Shown here in pieces: positions 17,130 through 25,250 of a stretch of 64,000 nt of DNA. Under the pieces are notes generated by a model. The model did not search any database, was not told where the DNA came from, and worked only from the letters and a program-made list of their open reading frames with translations. The stretch's first letter is position 1. Every line of letters starts with the position of its first letter. The DNA comes from Conexibacter stalactiti (GTDB lineage: Bacteria; Actinomycetota; Thermoleophilia; Solirubrobacterales; Solirubrobacteraceae), in assembly GCF_035967765.1 (NCBI RefSeq), contig NZ_JAYWIT010000018.1; one strand, 5' to 3'. Both the position numbers and the translations under genes were made by a program.

Positions 17130-18113
17130 TCACGCCGCCACCCCCAGCCGCGCCCGCACGGCCGCGACGATCGCGTCGGCGCCCGGCAGGAAGGGATCCT
17201 CCAGCGTCGGGCTGTACGGGACCGGCGTGTCGTCGGTCGCCAGGCGCCAGACGTCGTCCAGCTCGCCGAGCGCCTCCTCGCTGACGCGCGCGACCAGCTC
17301 GCCGGCCCAGCCGCCGGTCAGCGGCCCCTCCTCGACGACGAGCAGCCGGTTGGTCTTCGCGACCGAGCCGACGACCGTCGGCACGTCGAGCGGGCGCAGC
17401 GTGCGCAGGTCGACGACCTCCAGCTCGATCCCCTCGGCGGCGAGCGTCTCGGCGGCGGTCAGCGCGTGGTGGACGGAGGCGGCGACGGCGGCGACGGTCA
17501 GGTCGGCACCGGCGCGCACGACCTTCGCCTCGCCGATCGTCGCGACCTCCTCTTGCGGCGCCGGGTCGCCCTTGAGCGAGTAGAGCCGCTTGTGCTCCAG
17601 GAAGAGGACGGGGTTGTCGTCGCGGATCGCCGCCTTCAGCAGCGCCTTCGCGTCGGCCGGGGTGCTCGGCGCGACGATCTTCAGGCCGGGGACGCCCTGG
17701 AACCACGGCGCCGGCGACTGCGAGTGGATCGCGCCGAAGCGGCCGCCCGCGCCGAAGGCGGAGCGCACCACGATCGGCGCCGGCGCCTGCTCGTTGGAGA
17801 GGTACCAGTACTTCGCCGCCTGGTTGACCATGCCGTCCATCGCGAGCGGCAGGAAGTCGGCGAACATGATCTCGATCACGGGACGCAGGCCGCAGACGGC
17901 GGCGCCGAAGGCGGCGCCGGTGATCGCCAGCTCCGAGATCGGCGTGTCGAAGACGCGCGCCTCGCCATGGGCGTCGTAGAGACCGGGCGTGGCGGCGAAG
18001 ACGCCGCCCGGCTTGGCGACGTCCTCGCCGAAGAAGACGACGCGCTCGTCGCGCGCCAGCTCCTCGTCGAGCGCGTCGCGGATCGCGCGGCGGAATTCGA
18101 GCGTGTCAGCCAT
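17130..18113 (-). CDS. 2-oxoacid dehydrogenase complex E1 component, beta subunit
   Basis: A 327-residue pyruvate/acetoin/branched-chain 2-oxoacid dehydrogenase E1 beta. Evidence includes VVFFGEDVAKPGGVFAATPG, FDTPISELAITGAAFGAAVC, PVIEIMFADFLPLAMDGMVN and the C-terminal transketolase domain (VVDLRTLRPLDVPTVVGSVA, then LLVVEEGPLTGG). It pairs with the alpha subunit at 19406 to make the thiamine-diphosphate decarboxylase. ATG at 18113 fits the family N-terminus. The gene follows E2 in the operon, an unusual order (alpha, E2, beta). No E3 is present in the window, so the complex must borrow one. Confidence 0.9.
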   Translation of the reverse strand: MADTLEFRRAIRDALDEELARDERVVFFGEDVAKPGGVFAATPGLYDAHGEARVFDTPISELAITGAAFGAAVCGLRPVIEIMFADFLPLAMDGMVNQAAKYWYLSNEQAPAPIVVRSAFGAGGRFGAIHSQSPAPWFQGVPGLKIVAPSTPADAKALLKAAIRDDNPVLFLEHKRLYSLKGDPAPQEEVATIGEAKVVRAGADLTVAAVAASVHHALTAAETLAAEGIELEVVDLRTLRPLDVPTVVGSVAKTNRLLVVEEGPLTGGWAGELVARVSEEALGELDDVWRLATDDTPVPYSPTLEDPFLPGADAIVAAVRARLGVAA

Positions 18114-18185
18114 CGATGGACCCCTTCGTTGCAAGTGAGGTGCTCTGCGCGCCGCACGGGCGGCGGCCGGTTGCGGTGGGCGGGC

Positions 18186-19409
18186 TCACAGCGCCAGCAG
18201 CTCCGGCGTCTCGAGCAGCTCGCGCACGCGCGCGAGGAATGCGGCGCCATCAGCGCCGTTGACGATGCGGTGGTCGCAGGTGAGGCGGGCGAACATCGTG
18301 CTGCCGAGCGCGAGCTGCCCGTCGCGCGCGACCGGCCGCTGCTTGACCGCGCCGACGGCGAGGATCGCCGCCTGCGGCGGGTTGAGCACGGCGGTGAAGG
18401 CGTCGACGCCGAACATGCCGAGGTTGGAGACGGTGAAGGTCGCGCCGCTCAACTCGGCCGGGGTCAGCCTGCCCTCGCGCGCACTGGCGGCGAGCCGCCG
18501 CACGTCGCCGGCGATCTGCCCGAGCGTGCGCTGGTCGGCGTCGACGACGGTCGGCACCAGCAGCGCGCCGGGCACCGCGACCGCGACGCCGACGTTGACC
18601 CGGTCGAACAGCTCGATCGCGTCGCCGCGATAGGCGCCGTTGAGGCGGGGGTGCTCGCGCAGCGCGATCCCGCACGCCTTGATGACGAAGTCGCCGAGGG
18701 ACGGCGGCTTGGCCGCGCTCGCGTCAGCGCCGCCCGCTCCAGCCGCGCCCGCGAGCAGCTCCTTGAAGCGCGCGCGCATCGCGATCGCGGCGTCCATCTC
18801 GACCTCGACGTCGAGCACGAAGTCGGGCGCCGACTGCTTCGACTCCGTCATCCGCTTGGCGATCACCTGCTGGATGCGGGTGAGGGGGACGAGGTTGGCG
18901 GCTTCCACGGTGGGCGCCGGCGCCGGCTCCGCCGCCAGCACGTCCGACTTCACGACGCGCCCGTTCGGCCCGCTGCCGACGAGCGTCGCGAGGTCGATCT
19001 TCAGCTCACGCGCGATCCGCCGCGCCAGCGGCGAGGCCGACACGCGCGCCCCGCGCGCCGGCACCACAGCATGCGCGTGAACTTGTGGTCGCTCAGCGAC
19101 CACAGATTCACGCGCATCGGAGGGCGCGGACGGCGGCGCGGCGTCGACTGCCACCCCTGCCGGCGCGATGTGGGCGATCGTCTCGCCGACCGGAACCGTC
19201 CCGCCGGCCGGCACGACGACGTGCAGAACCCCATCCGTCTCGGCCTCGTAGGGCATCGTCGCCTTGTCGGTCTCGACCTCGACGATCTCCTCGCCCGCCG
19301 TCACCGCCGCGCCGTCCTCGACGAGCCAGGTGACGATCGTCCCCTCCTCCATCGAGTCGGACAGGCGCGGCATCGGGACGGTGAGGACCCCGGCAGCAGT
19401 CGCGCTCAT
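18186..19409 (-). CDS. 2-oxoacid dehydrogenase complex E2 (dihydrolipoamide acyltransferase)
   Basis: A 407-residue E2. Domains in order are the lipoyl domain (about 8-85, lipoyl lysine in VETDKATMPYEAE), a linker, the E1/E3-binding domain (about 122-158, VSASPLARRIARELKIDLAT) and the acyltransferase core from about 175. The catalytic histidine motif reads DHRIVNGADG, with Asn where many E2 proteins have Asp. Residues 98-113 of the linker are encoded by a 47-bp palindrome (19071-19117). The ATG overlaps the E1 alpha stop (ATGA). It transfers the acyl group from E1 to CoA. Which oxoacid is used cannot be told. Confidence 0.9.
   Translation of the reverse strand: MSATAAGVLTVPMPRLSDSMEEGTIVTWLVEDGAAVTAGEEIVEVETDKATMPYEAETDGVLHVVVPAGGTVPVGETIAHIAPAGVAVDAAPPSAPSDARESVVAERPQVHAHAVVPARGARVSASPLARRIARELKIDLATLVGSGPNGRVVKSDVLAAEPAPAPTVEAANLVPLTRIQQVIAKRMTESKQSAPDFVLDVEVEMDAAIAMRARFKELLAGAAGAGGADASAAKPPSLGDFVIKACGIALREHPRLNGAYRGDAIELFDRVNVGVAVAVPGALLVPTVVDADQRTLGQIAGDVRRLAASAREGRLTPAELSGATFTVSNLGMFGVDAFTAVLNPPQAAILAVGAVKQRPVARDGQLALGSTMFARLTCDHRIVNGADGAAFLARVRELLETPELLAL
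19071..19117. repeat. 47-bp near-perfect palindrome inside the E2 coding region
   Basis: Two 23-bp arms (19071-19093 and 19095-19117) match in inverted orientation with only two adjacent mismatches and a single-base loop. It is in frame within the flexible linker of E2 and adds about 16 residues. It looks like a mobile or dispersed palindromic element of REP/RAYT type that settled where extra residues are tolerated. No other copy was seen in the window. Confidence 0.75.
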
Positions 19410-20443
19410 GACGTCGTCGGCGCGAACTCGCGCGCGCCGTCGCGCGCCGGGTCGGGGTACGGTGCCGCGAGCGCACGCGCGACGATCTGCTCGAACTGCG
19501 CTTCCACGGCCGCGTCGACGCCGTCGACCACGCCGGCATCGACGCCGAACGCCTCGGCCAGCCGCGCACGCGCGACCAGCAGCGGATCGCGGGCCTTCCA
19601 CTCCTCCAGCTCGCCCGGCTTGCGGTACTTCCCCGGATCCGAGCGCGAGTGGCCGACGAAGCGGTACGTCATCGACTGGATGAACTGCGGCCCCTCGCCG
19701 GCGCGCGCCCGTCTGACCGCCGCGTCGGCGGCCTCGCGCACGGCCCACACGTCCATCCCGTCGATCGTCTCGGTCGGGATCCCGAGCGTCTGCGGACGGG
19801 CGGCGATCTCGCCGGCGGTGACGTCCTCGAACGGCGTGAACTCGCCGTAGCGGTTGTTCTCGCAGACGAACAGGACCGGCAGTCTCAGCACCGCCGCGAA
19901 GTTGAGGCACTCGTGGAAGTAGCCGTGGTTGGTCGTGCCCTCGCCGAAGAAGGCGACGGCGACCCCGCCGTTGCCCTGACGCGACAACGCCAGCGCGGCG
20001 CCGGTCGCGGCCGAGATCGAGCCGCCGATGATCCCGAAGGAGCCGATCAGCCGGTGCTCCAGGTCGATCACGTTCATCGAGCCGGCGCGGCCGCCGCAGA
20101 CGCCCGTCTCGCGGCCGAGCATCTCGTCGAGCAGGCCCTGCGGGTCGACGCCGACGCCGAGCGCGTGGCCGTGGCCGCGGTAGGTGCCGGCGACGCGGTC
20201 GTGCTCGCCCAGGACGTCGCCGACGCCGATCGCGCCGGCCTCCTCGCCGATGTAGAGGTGCGTCGTGCCGTGCACCTCGCCCTTCTGGAAGAGCGACTGG
20301 ACCGCCTCCTCGAAGCGGCGCACGACGAGCATCTTGCGGTACAGCTCCAACCCGTGCTGGGCCGGGCCGCTCAGCTCGCTGGTGGCGACGCCGCCCGCGC
20401 TCCCGGCAACGCCCTCCGCGGCGCCCTGCGTGCGCGAGGCCAC
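19406..20443 (-). CDS. 2-oxoacid dehydrogenase complex E1 component, alpha subunit
   Basis: A 345-residue E1 alpha. The family segments are YRKMLVVRRFEEAVQSLFQK, GHGHALGVGVDPQ and GRAGSMNVIDLEHRLIGSFG. The thiamine-diphosphate motif reads FFGEGTTNHGYFHECLNFAA and ends in CENNRYGEFTP. The usual GDG is GEG here. GTG at 20443 has GGAGG with a 7-nt spacing; a GTG at 20449 that overlaps the previous stop (GTGA) is the alternative. It sits directly after the M24 hydrolase gene, so that enzyme's product may lead to the oxoacid. Confidence 0.9.
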   Translation of the reverse strand: MASRTQGAAEGVAGSAGGVATSELSGPAQHGLELYRKMLVVRRFEEAVQSLFQKGEVHGTTHLYIGEEAGAIGVGDVLGEHDRVAGTYRGHGHALGVGVDPQGLLDEMLGRETGVCGGRAGSMNVIDLEHRLIGSFGIIGGSISAATGAALALSRQGNGGVAVAFFGEGTTNHGYFHECLNFAAVLRLPVLFVCENNRYGEFTPFEDVTAGEIAARPQTLGIPTETIDGMDVWAVREAADAAVRRARAGEGPQFIQSMTYRFVGHSRSDPGKYRKPGELEEWKARDPLLVARARLAEAFGVDAGVVDGVDAAVEAQFEQIVARALAAPYPDPARDGAREFAPTTS

Positions 20444-20445
20444 CG

Positions 20446-21723
20446 TCACACCTCCACGCGGTCGCCGACGAGGTCGGCGCCGCGCACGTACTGACGGCCG
20501 CAGACGAGCAGCTCCTCGCCGGGGAAGCGGGTGATGATCTCGGGACCGTCGGCGGTCACGACGATCTCCTCCTCGATCCGCGCGGCGCCGCTGCCGTCTC
20601 TGGTGGCGCAGTAGGTCTCCAGCGCGAAGACCATCCCCTCCTCGATCACGATCGGGTCGTCGAACGAGTTGAGGCGCGAGATCATCGGCGCCTCGTAGAG
20701 GCCGACGCCGAGGCCGTGGCCGAACTGGAGGCCGAAGCACGATTCCTCGCTCGGGAAGCCGAGCTCCTGCGCGGTCGGCCAGACGGCGGCGATTCTGTCG
20801 GTCGTGACACCGGGGCGGACCAGCTCGATCGCGTCGTCGAGCCATTCGCGGCACTGCTTGTACGCGTCGATCTGGCCCTGGTTCGTGGAGCCGACCGAGA
20901 ACGTGCGGTAGTAGCACGTGCGGTAGCCCATGAACGAGTGGATGATGTCGAAGAAGGCCTGGTCGCCGGGGCGCAGGAGGCGGTCGGAGAAGACGTGCGG
21001 ATGGGGGCTGCAACGGTCGCCGGAGACGGCGTTGATCGCCTCGACCTGCTCAGAGCCCAGCTCGAACAGCAGCCGCTGCGTGTCCGCCACGATCTCGTGC
21101 TCGCGCACGCCGGGACGCAGCGTCTCGTAGATGTTCTGGTAGGCGGCGTCGACGATCCCGGCCGCCTGGTCGAGCAGCGCGATCTCGTCGGCGGTCTTGA
21201 TCTTGCGCGCCGTCTGCATCACGGGCGCGGCGTCGCCGGTCGCGATTCTGCGACGGGCCAGCGAGGCGAGCGTCTCCATGTCGGTCAGGTCGATCCCGAC
21301 CGGCTCGTCGAGCAGGCCGTGGTCGTCGAGGACGTCGTAGATGTGGCCGGCGAGCATGTCGGGCACGCCGCTGGACTGCGGCATCGCGCCGCGCATCGAG
21401 GTGACCCCGGCGCGCCAGCTCGACTCGGGCAGCCAGGGGGCGTAGAGCTGGTGATGCTTGGCGGCCGAGCCGAAGTCCCACAGGACCGGCTCGCCGTTGC
21501 GCGGCAGCAGCACGCAGCGCGCGCTCTTGTCGCGCGCCCACTCGCCGATGTGACTGGACGTGACGTAGCGGATGTTGTTCTGGTCGAACAGCAGCACGGC
21601 GCCCAGCTCGGACGCCTGCAGCGCGGCCTTGGCACGGGTCAGCCGGTCGCTGCGCAGGCGCGCGAAGTCGACGCGCTGCTCCCAGTCCACTGCCATCGAC
21701 GCTCCGCGTGACGCGATGTTCAT
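20446..21723 (-). CDS. M24-family (creatinase/aminopeptidase P-like) hydrolase
   Basis: A 425-residue protein with the two-domain creatinase/prolidase layout: an N-terminal domain to about 170 and a pita-bread fold after it. In the metal site, Asp259 is present (FFDIIHSFMGY), but the position of the second Asp, 11 residues on, is Cys270 (YRTCYYRTF). His336 (QFGHGLGVGLYEAP), Glu369 (MVFALETY) and the Glu near 384 (RIEEEIVVT) are kept. So it may be a non-canonical or metal-independent member, as creatinase is, rather than a dipeptidase. ATG 21723 has an AGGAG 11 nt upstream; the ATG nine codons later has GGAG at closer spacing. It heads the E1/E2 operon. Confidence 0.85.
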   Translation of the reverse strand: MNIASRGASMAVDWEQRVDFARLRSDRLTRAKAALQASELGAVLLFDQNNIRYVTSSHIGEWARDKSARCVLLPRNGEPVLWDFGSAAKHHQLYAPWLPESSWRAGVTSMRGAMPQSSGVPDMLAGHIYDVLDDHGLLDEPVGIDLTDMETLASLARRRIATGDAAPVMQTARKIKTADEIALLDQAAGIVDAAYQNIYETLRPGVREHEIVADTQRLLFELGSEQVEAINAVSGDRCSPHPHVFSDRLLRPGDQAFFDIIHSFMGYRTCYYRTFSVGSTNQGQIDAYKQCREWLDDAIELVRPGVTTDRIAAVWPTAQELGFPSEESCFGLQFGHGLGVGLYEAPMISRLNSFDDPIVIEEGMVFALETYCATRDGSGAARIEEEIVVTADGPEIITRFPGEELLVCGRQYVRGADLVGDRVEV

Positions 21724-21766
21724 GCGCGAGCTCTCTCCTCTGTGATCCGACTCATAGCGTGAAGCA

Positions 21767-21796
21767 AGAATAAACAGTATGTGCCGGATACGTCAA
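21767..21796 (-). promoter_or_regulatory. Promoter of the M24/E1/E2 operon
   Basis: On the minus strand TTGACG (21791-21796) is followed after 18 bp by TATTCT (21767-21772), 44 bp before the ATG at 21723. The region is AT-rich against its surroundings. Confidence 0.55.
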
Positions 21797-21810
21797 TCAT
21801 CACTGTCCAA

Positions 21811-21830
21811 ATGCGGCGAGATGTCCGCAT
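21811..21830. promoter_or_regulatory. Inverted repeat upstream of the M24 operon promoter
   Basis: ATGCGG and CCGCAT form perfect 6-bp arms around 8 bp, 15 bp upstream of the -35. The position suits an activator or repressor site. No regulator is assigned. Confidence 0.3.
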
Positions 21831-21923
21831 ACGTGCATTTCGGCTGGACGAAACAGCCGCAGCGGTCAGCGGTCCACATCACGGCGTGACGGCGGCGTCG
21901 GCGCGAGGTAGCCTTGGCCGACC

Positions 21924-22202
21924 ATGGGATGGGGATTCGTGTGGTTGATGCTGGTGCTCAAGATCCCGATCGGGCTCTTGCTGTTTCTCGTCTGGTGGGC
22001 TGTCCGCCAGGTCCCCGACGACTTCGACGAGTCGCAGGACGGCGAGGGCGGCTCGAAGGTGCGCCAGGTGCGCGACCCGCGCCATCCGCGCCCGCCGTTC
22101 GACCGCCACCCGCGCCACCGCGGTCCGCACGGCGACCCGACGGTGAAGGCGCCCCCGCGCACGCGCACGCACGTCACGCGGGCGCGAACGCGCGAGCACT
22201 GA
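21924..22202 (+). CDS. Small single-pass membrane protein, unknown function
   Basis: A 92-residue protein. Residues 5-28 form one hydrophobic segment (VWLMLVLKIPIGLLLFLVWW). A short acidic stretch (DDFDESQDGEGG) follows, then a His/Arg/Pro-rich basic tail. I do not recognise the family. It lies 70 bp before the dCTP deaminase gene in the same direction. Codon third positions are G/C-rich in this frame over the first 60 codons, which supports coding. Confidence 0.5.
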   Translation: MGWGFVWLMLVLKIPIGLLLFLVWWAVRQVPDDFDESQDGEGGSKVRQVRDPRHPRPPFDRHPRHRGPHGDPTVKAPPRTRTHVTRARTREH

Positions 22203-22272
22203 AGCGGCGGCGCAGCCTCCCGGCGCGCCACGGCGCACCGCTCTGCCGCCCGGACTGGCAGACTTCGGCCGC

Positions 22273-22851
22273 ATGACGCCGACGCCGAACTCGGTGCTCT
22301 CCGATGGGACGATCACGCGTCTCGTCGAGGAGGGCCGCATCAGAATCGATCCGTGGGATCCCGCGCTCGTCCAGCCGGCGAGCGTCGACCTGCGCCTCGG
22401 CGACACGTTCCGCGTGTTCAACAACCATCGCGTGACGTCGATCGACCTGCGCGAGATGCCGGACAACCTCACCGAGGAGGTGCGCGTCGAGGAGGACCAG
22501 TCGTTCGTGATCCATCCCGGCGAGTTCTGCCTCGGCCGCACGCTCGAATGGGTCGAGCTGCCCGATGACATCGTGGCGCGGATCGAGGGCAAGTCCTCGC
22601 TCGGCCGCCTCGGCCTGATCGTCCACGCGACCGCCGGCTTCTGCGATCCGGGCTGGAAGGGCACGCTGACGCTGGAGCTGAACAACCTCACGCGCGTCCC
22701 GATCAAGCTCTACCCCGGCCTGCTGATCGCGCAGCTGTCGTTCATGACGCTCGACGCGCCGGCGCTGCGCCCCTACGGCAGCGAGGCGCTCGGCTCGCAC
22801 TACCAGGGCCAGCGCGAGGCGACCGAGTCGCGCTACGGCGCGCGCGCCTGA
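22273..22851 (+). CDS. dcd: dCTP deaminase, probably bifunctional (dUMP-forming)
   Basis: A 192-residue homotrimeric nucleotide enzyme. It deaminates dCTP in the route to dUMP and dTTP. The family core is present: LVQPASVDLRLGDTFRVFNN, VIHPGEFCLGRTLEWVELPD, IEGKSSLGRLGLIVHATAGF and PGWKGTLTLELNN. The GKSSLGRLG and TAGF forms resemble the mycobacterial and archaeal bifunctional enzymes that also remove pyrophosphate, unlike the E. coli form. The C-terminal lid ends in GSHYQGQREATESRYG. It is a single gene. Confidence 0.93.
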   Translation: MTPTPNSVLSDGTITRLVEEGRIRIDPWDPALVQPASVDLRLGDTFRVFNNHRVTSIDLREMPDNLTEEVRVEEDQSFVIHPGEFCLGRTLEWVELPDDIVARIEGKSSLGRLGLIVHATAGFCDPGWKGTLTLELNNLTRVPIKLYPGLLIAQLSFMTLDAPALRPYGSEALGSHYQGQREATESRYGARA

Positions 22852-22944
22852 GCGGCCGGCACGGCGCGGCCGGGCGCGACGCCGCGCGCCCACCCCTGAC
22901 ACAACCTTCCCGCGCGCCCCGCGCGATCGGTTAGGCTCGCGCGC

Positions 22945-23172
22945 ATGCTCGCGTTTCTGATCTTCGCGGCCGAGGGCGCGGTCGACCACGGCTCCAAGAC
23001 CGCGTTCTACGTCACCGGCCTGATCCTGGCCGGATTCGCCGTCCTCGTCGGCGCGATCGGCGTCGCCCGCCCCGCCTTCGCCGAGGGCGAGGGAACGGCC
23101 CGGATCGTGCTCGGCGCGACCGCGATCCTCGTCGTCGCGACGCTCGCGGCGGCCATCGCCACCTCTTCCTGA
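22945..23172 (+). CDS. Small two-helix membrane protein, unknown function
   Basis: A 75-residue protein with two predicted membrane helices (about 22-40, AFYVTGLILAGFAVLVGAIG, and 52-72, ARIVLGATAILVVATLAAAI) joined by an acidic loop. It starts at ATG 22945, shortly after TTAGGCTCGCGCGC, a possible -10 region. I do not recognise a family. It precedes citrate synthase in the same direction by 86 bp. Confidence 0.6.
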   Translation: MLAFLIFAAEGAVDHGSKTAFYVTGLILAGFAVLVGAIGVARPAFAEGEGTARIVLGATAILVVATLAAAIATSS

Positions 23173-23258
23173 GCGTCGCACACCCGCGCACCGGCACCCG
23201 TCCGGAGGGTCCGATCCGGTAAAACGGGGGGAACGAGAATGCGCGCTAAGGGAGACTC

Positions 23259-24590
23259 ATGAGCACGGACACCACGGACCAGGGCGCCGCAGGTGGCGTA
23301 GCCCAGGGCAGCAACACGCTCACGATCACGGACAACCGCACCGGTCGTCAGTACGAGGTCCCGATCGAGGACGAGACGATCCGCAGCATCGACCTTCGCA
23401 GAATCAAGGTCAACGACGACGACTTCGGGCTGATGACGTACGACCCGGCGTTCATGAACACTGCCGCGTGTCGTTCTGCGATCACCTACATCGACGGCGA
23501 CAGAGGCATCCTCGAGTACCGCGGGTACCCGATCGAGCAGCTCGCCGAGAAGTCCTCCTACCTGGAGGTCGCCTACCTGCTGATCCACGGCGAGCTGCCG
23601 ACGCAGCCGCAGCTGGACACGTGGACGCACGAGGTCACCACCCACACGTTCGTGCACGAGAACGTGAAGGAGTTCATGCAGGGCTTCCGCTACGACGCGC
23701 ATCCGATGGGGATGCTGCTGGCGTCGGTCGGAGCGCTCTCGACCTTCTACCCGGAGGCGACGCAGATCAAGGACGTCGACCTGCGCTACCAGCAGATCGT
23801 GCGCCTGATCGCGAAGATGCCGACGCTGTCGGCCTTCGCCTACCGCCACAACCGCGGGATGCCGTACGTCTATCCCGACAACGACCTCAGCTACGCCGGC
23901 AACTTCCTCTCGATGATCTACAAGATTGCCGAGCTGAAGTACCAGCCGGATCCGCGGCTGGAGCGCGCGCTCGACGTGCTCTTCATCCTCCACGCCGACC
24001 ACGAGCAGAACTGCTCGACGAGCGCCGTGCGCGCGGTCGGCTCGTCGCAGGTCGACCCGTACTCGGCCGTCGCGGCCGGCGTCGGCGCGCTCTACGGGCC
24101 GCTGCACGGCGGTGCCAACGAGGCCGTGCTGCGGATGCTGCGGCGGATCAGAACGACCGACAACATCGCCGACTTCGTGCAGGGCGTGAAGAACGGCGAC
24201 GAGCGGCTGATGGGCTTCGGCCACCGCGTCTACAAGAACTACGACCCGCGCGCCACGATCATCAAGAGAGCGGCGATGGACGTGTTCGAGGTGACGGGCA
24301 CCAACCCGCTGCTCGACATCGCCACCGAGCTGGAGAAGATCGCGCTCGAGGACGAGTACTTCGTCTCGCGCAAGCTGTACCCGAACGTCGACTTCTACTC
24401 GGGCCTGATCTACGAGGCGCTCGGCATGCCGGTCGAGATGTTCCCGGTCCTGTTCGCGATCGGCCGCACCTCCGGCTGGATAGCGCAGTGGCTGGAGATG
24501 ATCGACGACAAGGAGCAGAAGATCGCGCGTCCGCGCCAGATCTACACGGGCGGTCGCGAGCGCGACTACGTCCCGATGAGCGCCCGCTAG
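23259..24590 (+). CDS. gltA: Citrate synthase
   Basis: A 443-residue type II citrate synthase, which condenses acetyl-CoA and oxaloacetate at the entry of the TCA cycle. The active-site histidines lie in GPLHGGANEAVL and MGFGHRVYKNYDPRA. The catalytic Asp is in NVDFYSGLIYEALGM. The N-terminal beta-domain and GILEYRGYPIEQLAEKSSYL are typical of the allosteric hexameric Gram-negative/actinobacterial type. A good AAGGGAGAC precedes the ATG. The gene stands alone. Confidence 0.96.
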   Translation: MSTDTTDQGAAGGVAQGSNTLTITDNRTGRQYEVPIEDETIRSIDLRRIKVNDDDFGLMTYDPAFMNTAACRSAITYIDGDRGILEYRGYPIEQLAEKSSYLEVAYLLIHGELPTQPQLDTWTHEVTTHTFVHENVKEFMQGFRYDAHPMGMLLASVGALSTFYPEATQIKDVDLRYQQIVRLIAKMPTLSAFAYRHNRGMPYVYPDNDLSYAGNFLSMIYKIAELKYQPDPRLERALDVLFILHADHEQNCSTSAVRAVGSSQVDPYSAVAAGVGALYGPLHGGANEAVLRMLRRIRTTDNIADFVQGVKNGDERLMGFGHRVYKNYDPRATIIKRAAMDVFEVTGTNPLLDIATELEKIALEDEYFVSRKLYPNVDFYSGLIYEALGMPVEMFPVLFAIGRTSGWIAQWLEMIDDKEQKIARPRQIYTGGRERDYVPMSAR

Positions 24591-24607
24591 GCGGCCGCTC
24601 GTCGCCC

Positions 24608-24632
24608 GCGCCGGCGGAACCGCCGCCGGCGC
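24608..24632 (+). terminator. Hairpin terminator after citrate synthase
   Basis: GCGCCGGCGG and CCGCCGGCGC form perfect 10-bp arms around the 5-nt loop AACCG, 18 bp after the stop. The following ATCTCTCC is only weakly T-rich. Confidence 0.6.
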
Positions 24633-24676
24633 ATCTCTCCCGCGGGTCCGGCGCCGGCCGGGCCCGCACGCGCCGC

Positions 24677-24739
24677 GATCACCCGAACGTGTGATCCCCG
24701 CCACAGTCGGATCGCACGTCAGTTCGTACGCTGACGAAC
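24677..24739. promoter_or_regulatory. Cluster of inverted repeats before an acetyltransferase gene
   Basis: GATCAC/GTGATC (24677-24696) is one perfect 6-bp inverted repeat. CGTCAG/CTGACG (24717-24736) and GTTCGT/ACGAAC (24722-24739) are two more that overlap and end right before the ATG at 24741. The layout suggests repressor sites at the promoter and start. Confidence 0.35.
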
Positions 24740-24740
24740 G

Positions 24741-25250
24741 ATGTCACCGACGCTGCACGACGGGCTCGCGATCACGATCCGGCCCATACGCCCCGACGAC
24801 AAGGAGCGCCTGGCCGCCGGCCACGCGCTGATGTCGGCCGAGACGCAGCGGCTGCGCTACCTGATGCCGAAGCCGCGCCTCAGCGGCGCCGAGCTGCGCT
24901 ACCTGACCGAGGTCGACGGCGATGACCACGTCGCGTTCGTCGCCGTCGCCGACGCGTACCCCGACGCGACGCTCGGCGTCGGCCGCTTCATACGCAGCAG
25001 AGAGCGCCCCGACACGGCCGAGTTCGCGATCGTCGTCGCCGACGCCTTCCAGGGGATCGGCCTCGGCGGCGCGATCGCCGAGCAGCTCGCTGACGCCGCC
25101 GCCGAGCGCGGCATCCGCAACTTCTCCGCGACCGTGCTGCACGAGAACACGGCCGTGCGCGCGCTGCTGGCGCGCATCTCCCGCAGGCTGGCCGACGCGC
25201 GCTGGAGCGACGGCGCCGGCGAGCTGCTGTACGAGCTGCACGCGGCGTAG
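24741..25250 (+). CDS. GNAT-family N-acetyltransferase
   Basis: A 169-residue acetyl-CoA-dependent transferase. The acetyl-CoA-binding loop region reads AIVVADAFQGIGLGGAIAEQ, where most members have Q/RxxGxG/A. HENTAVRALL follows, as in the RimI-like fold. The N-terminus (ITIRPIRPDDKERLAAGHAL) is typical of the family. The substrate is unknown. It stands alone, with several inverted repeats directly upstream. Confidence 0.85.
   Translation: MSPTLHDGLAITIRPIRPDDKERLAAGHALMSAETQRLRYLMPKPRLSGAELRYLTEVDGDDHVAFVAVADAYPDATLGVGRFIRSRERPDTAEFAIVVADAFQGIGLGGAIAEQLADAAAERGIRNFSATVLHENTAVRALLARISRRLADARWSDGAGELLYELHAA

Noticed and set aside
19001..19333. Short frames on both strands reading NLWSLSDH
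   Set aside because: The peptide appears on both strands because it is read from the palindrome in E2; it is not a gene.
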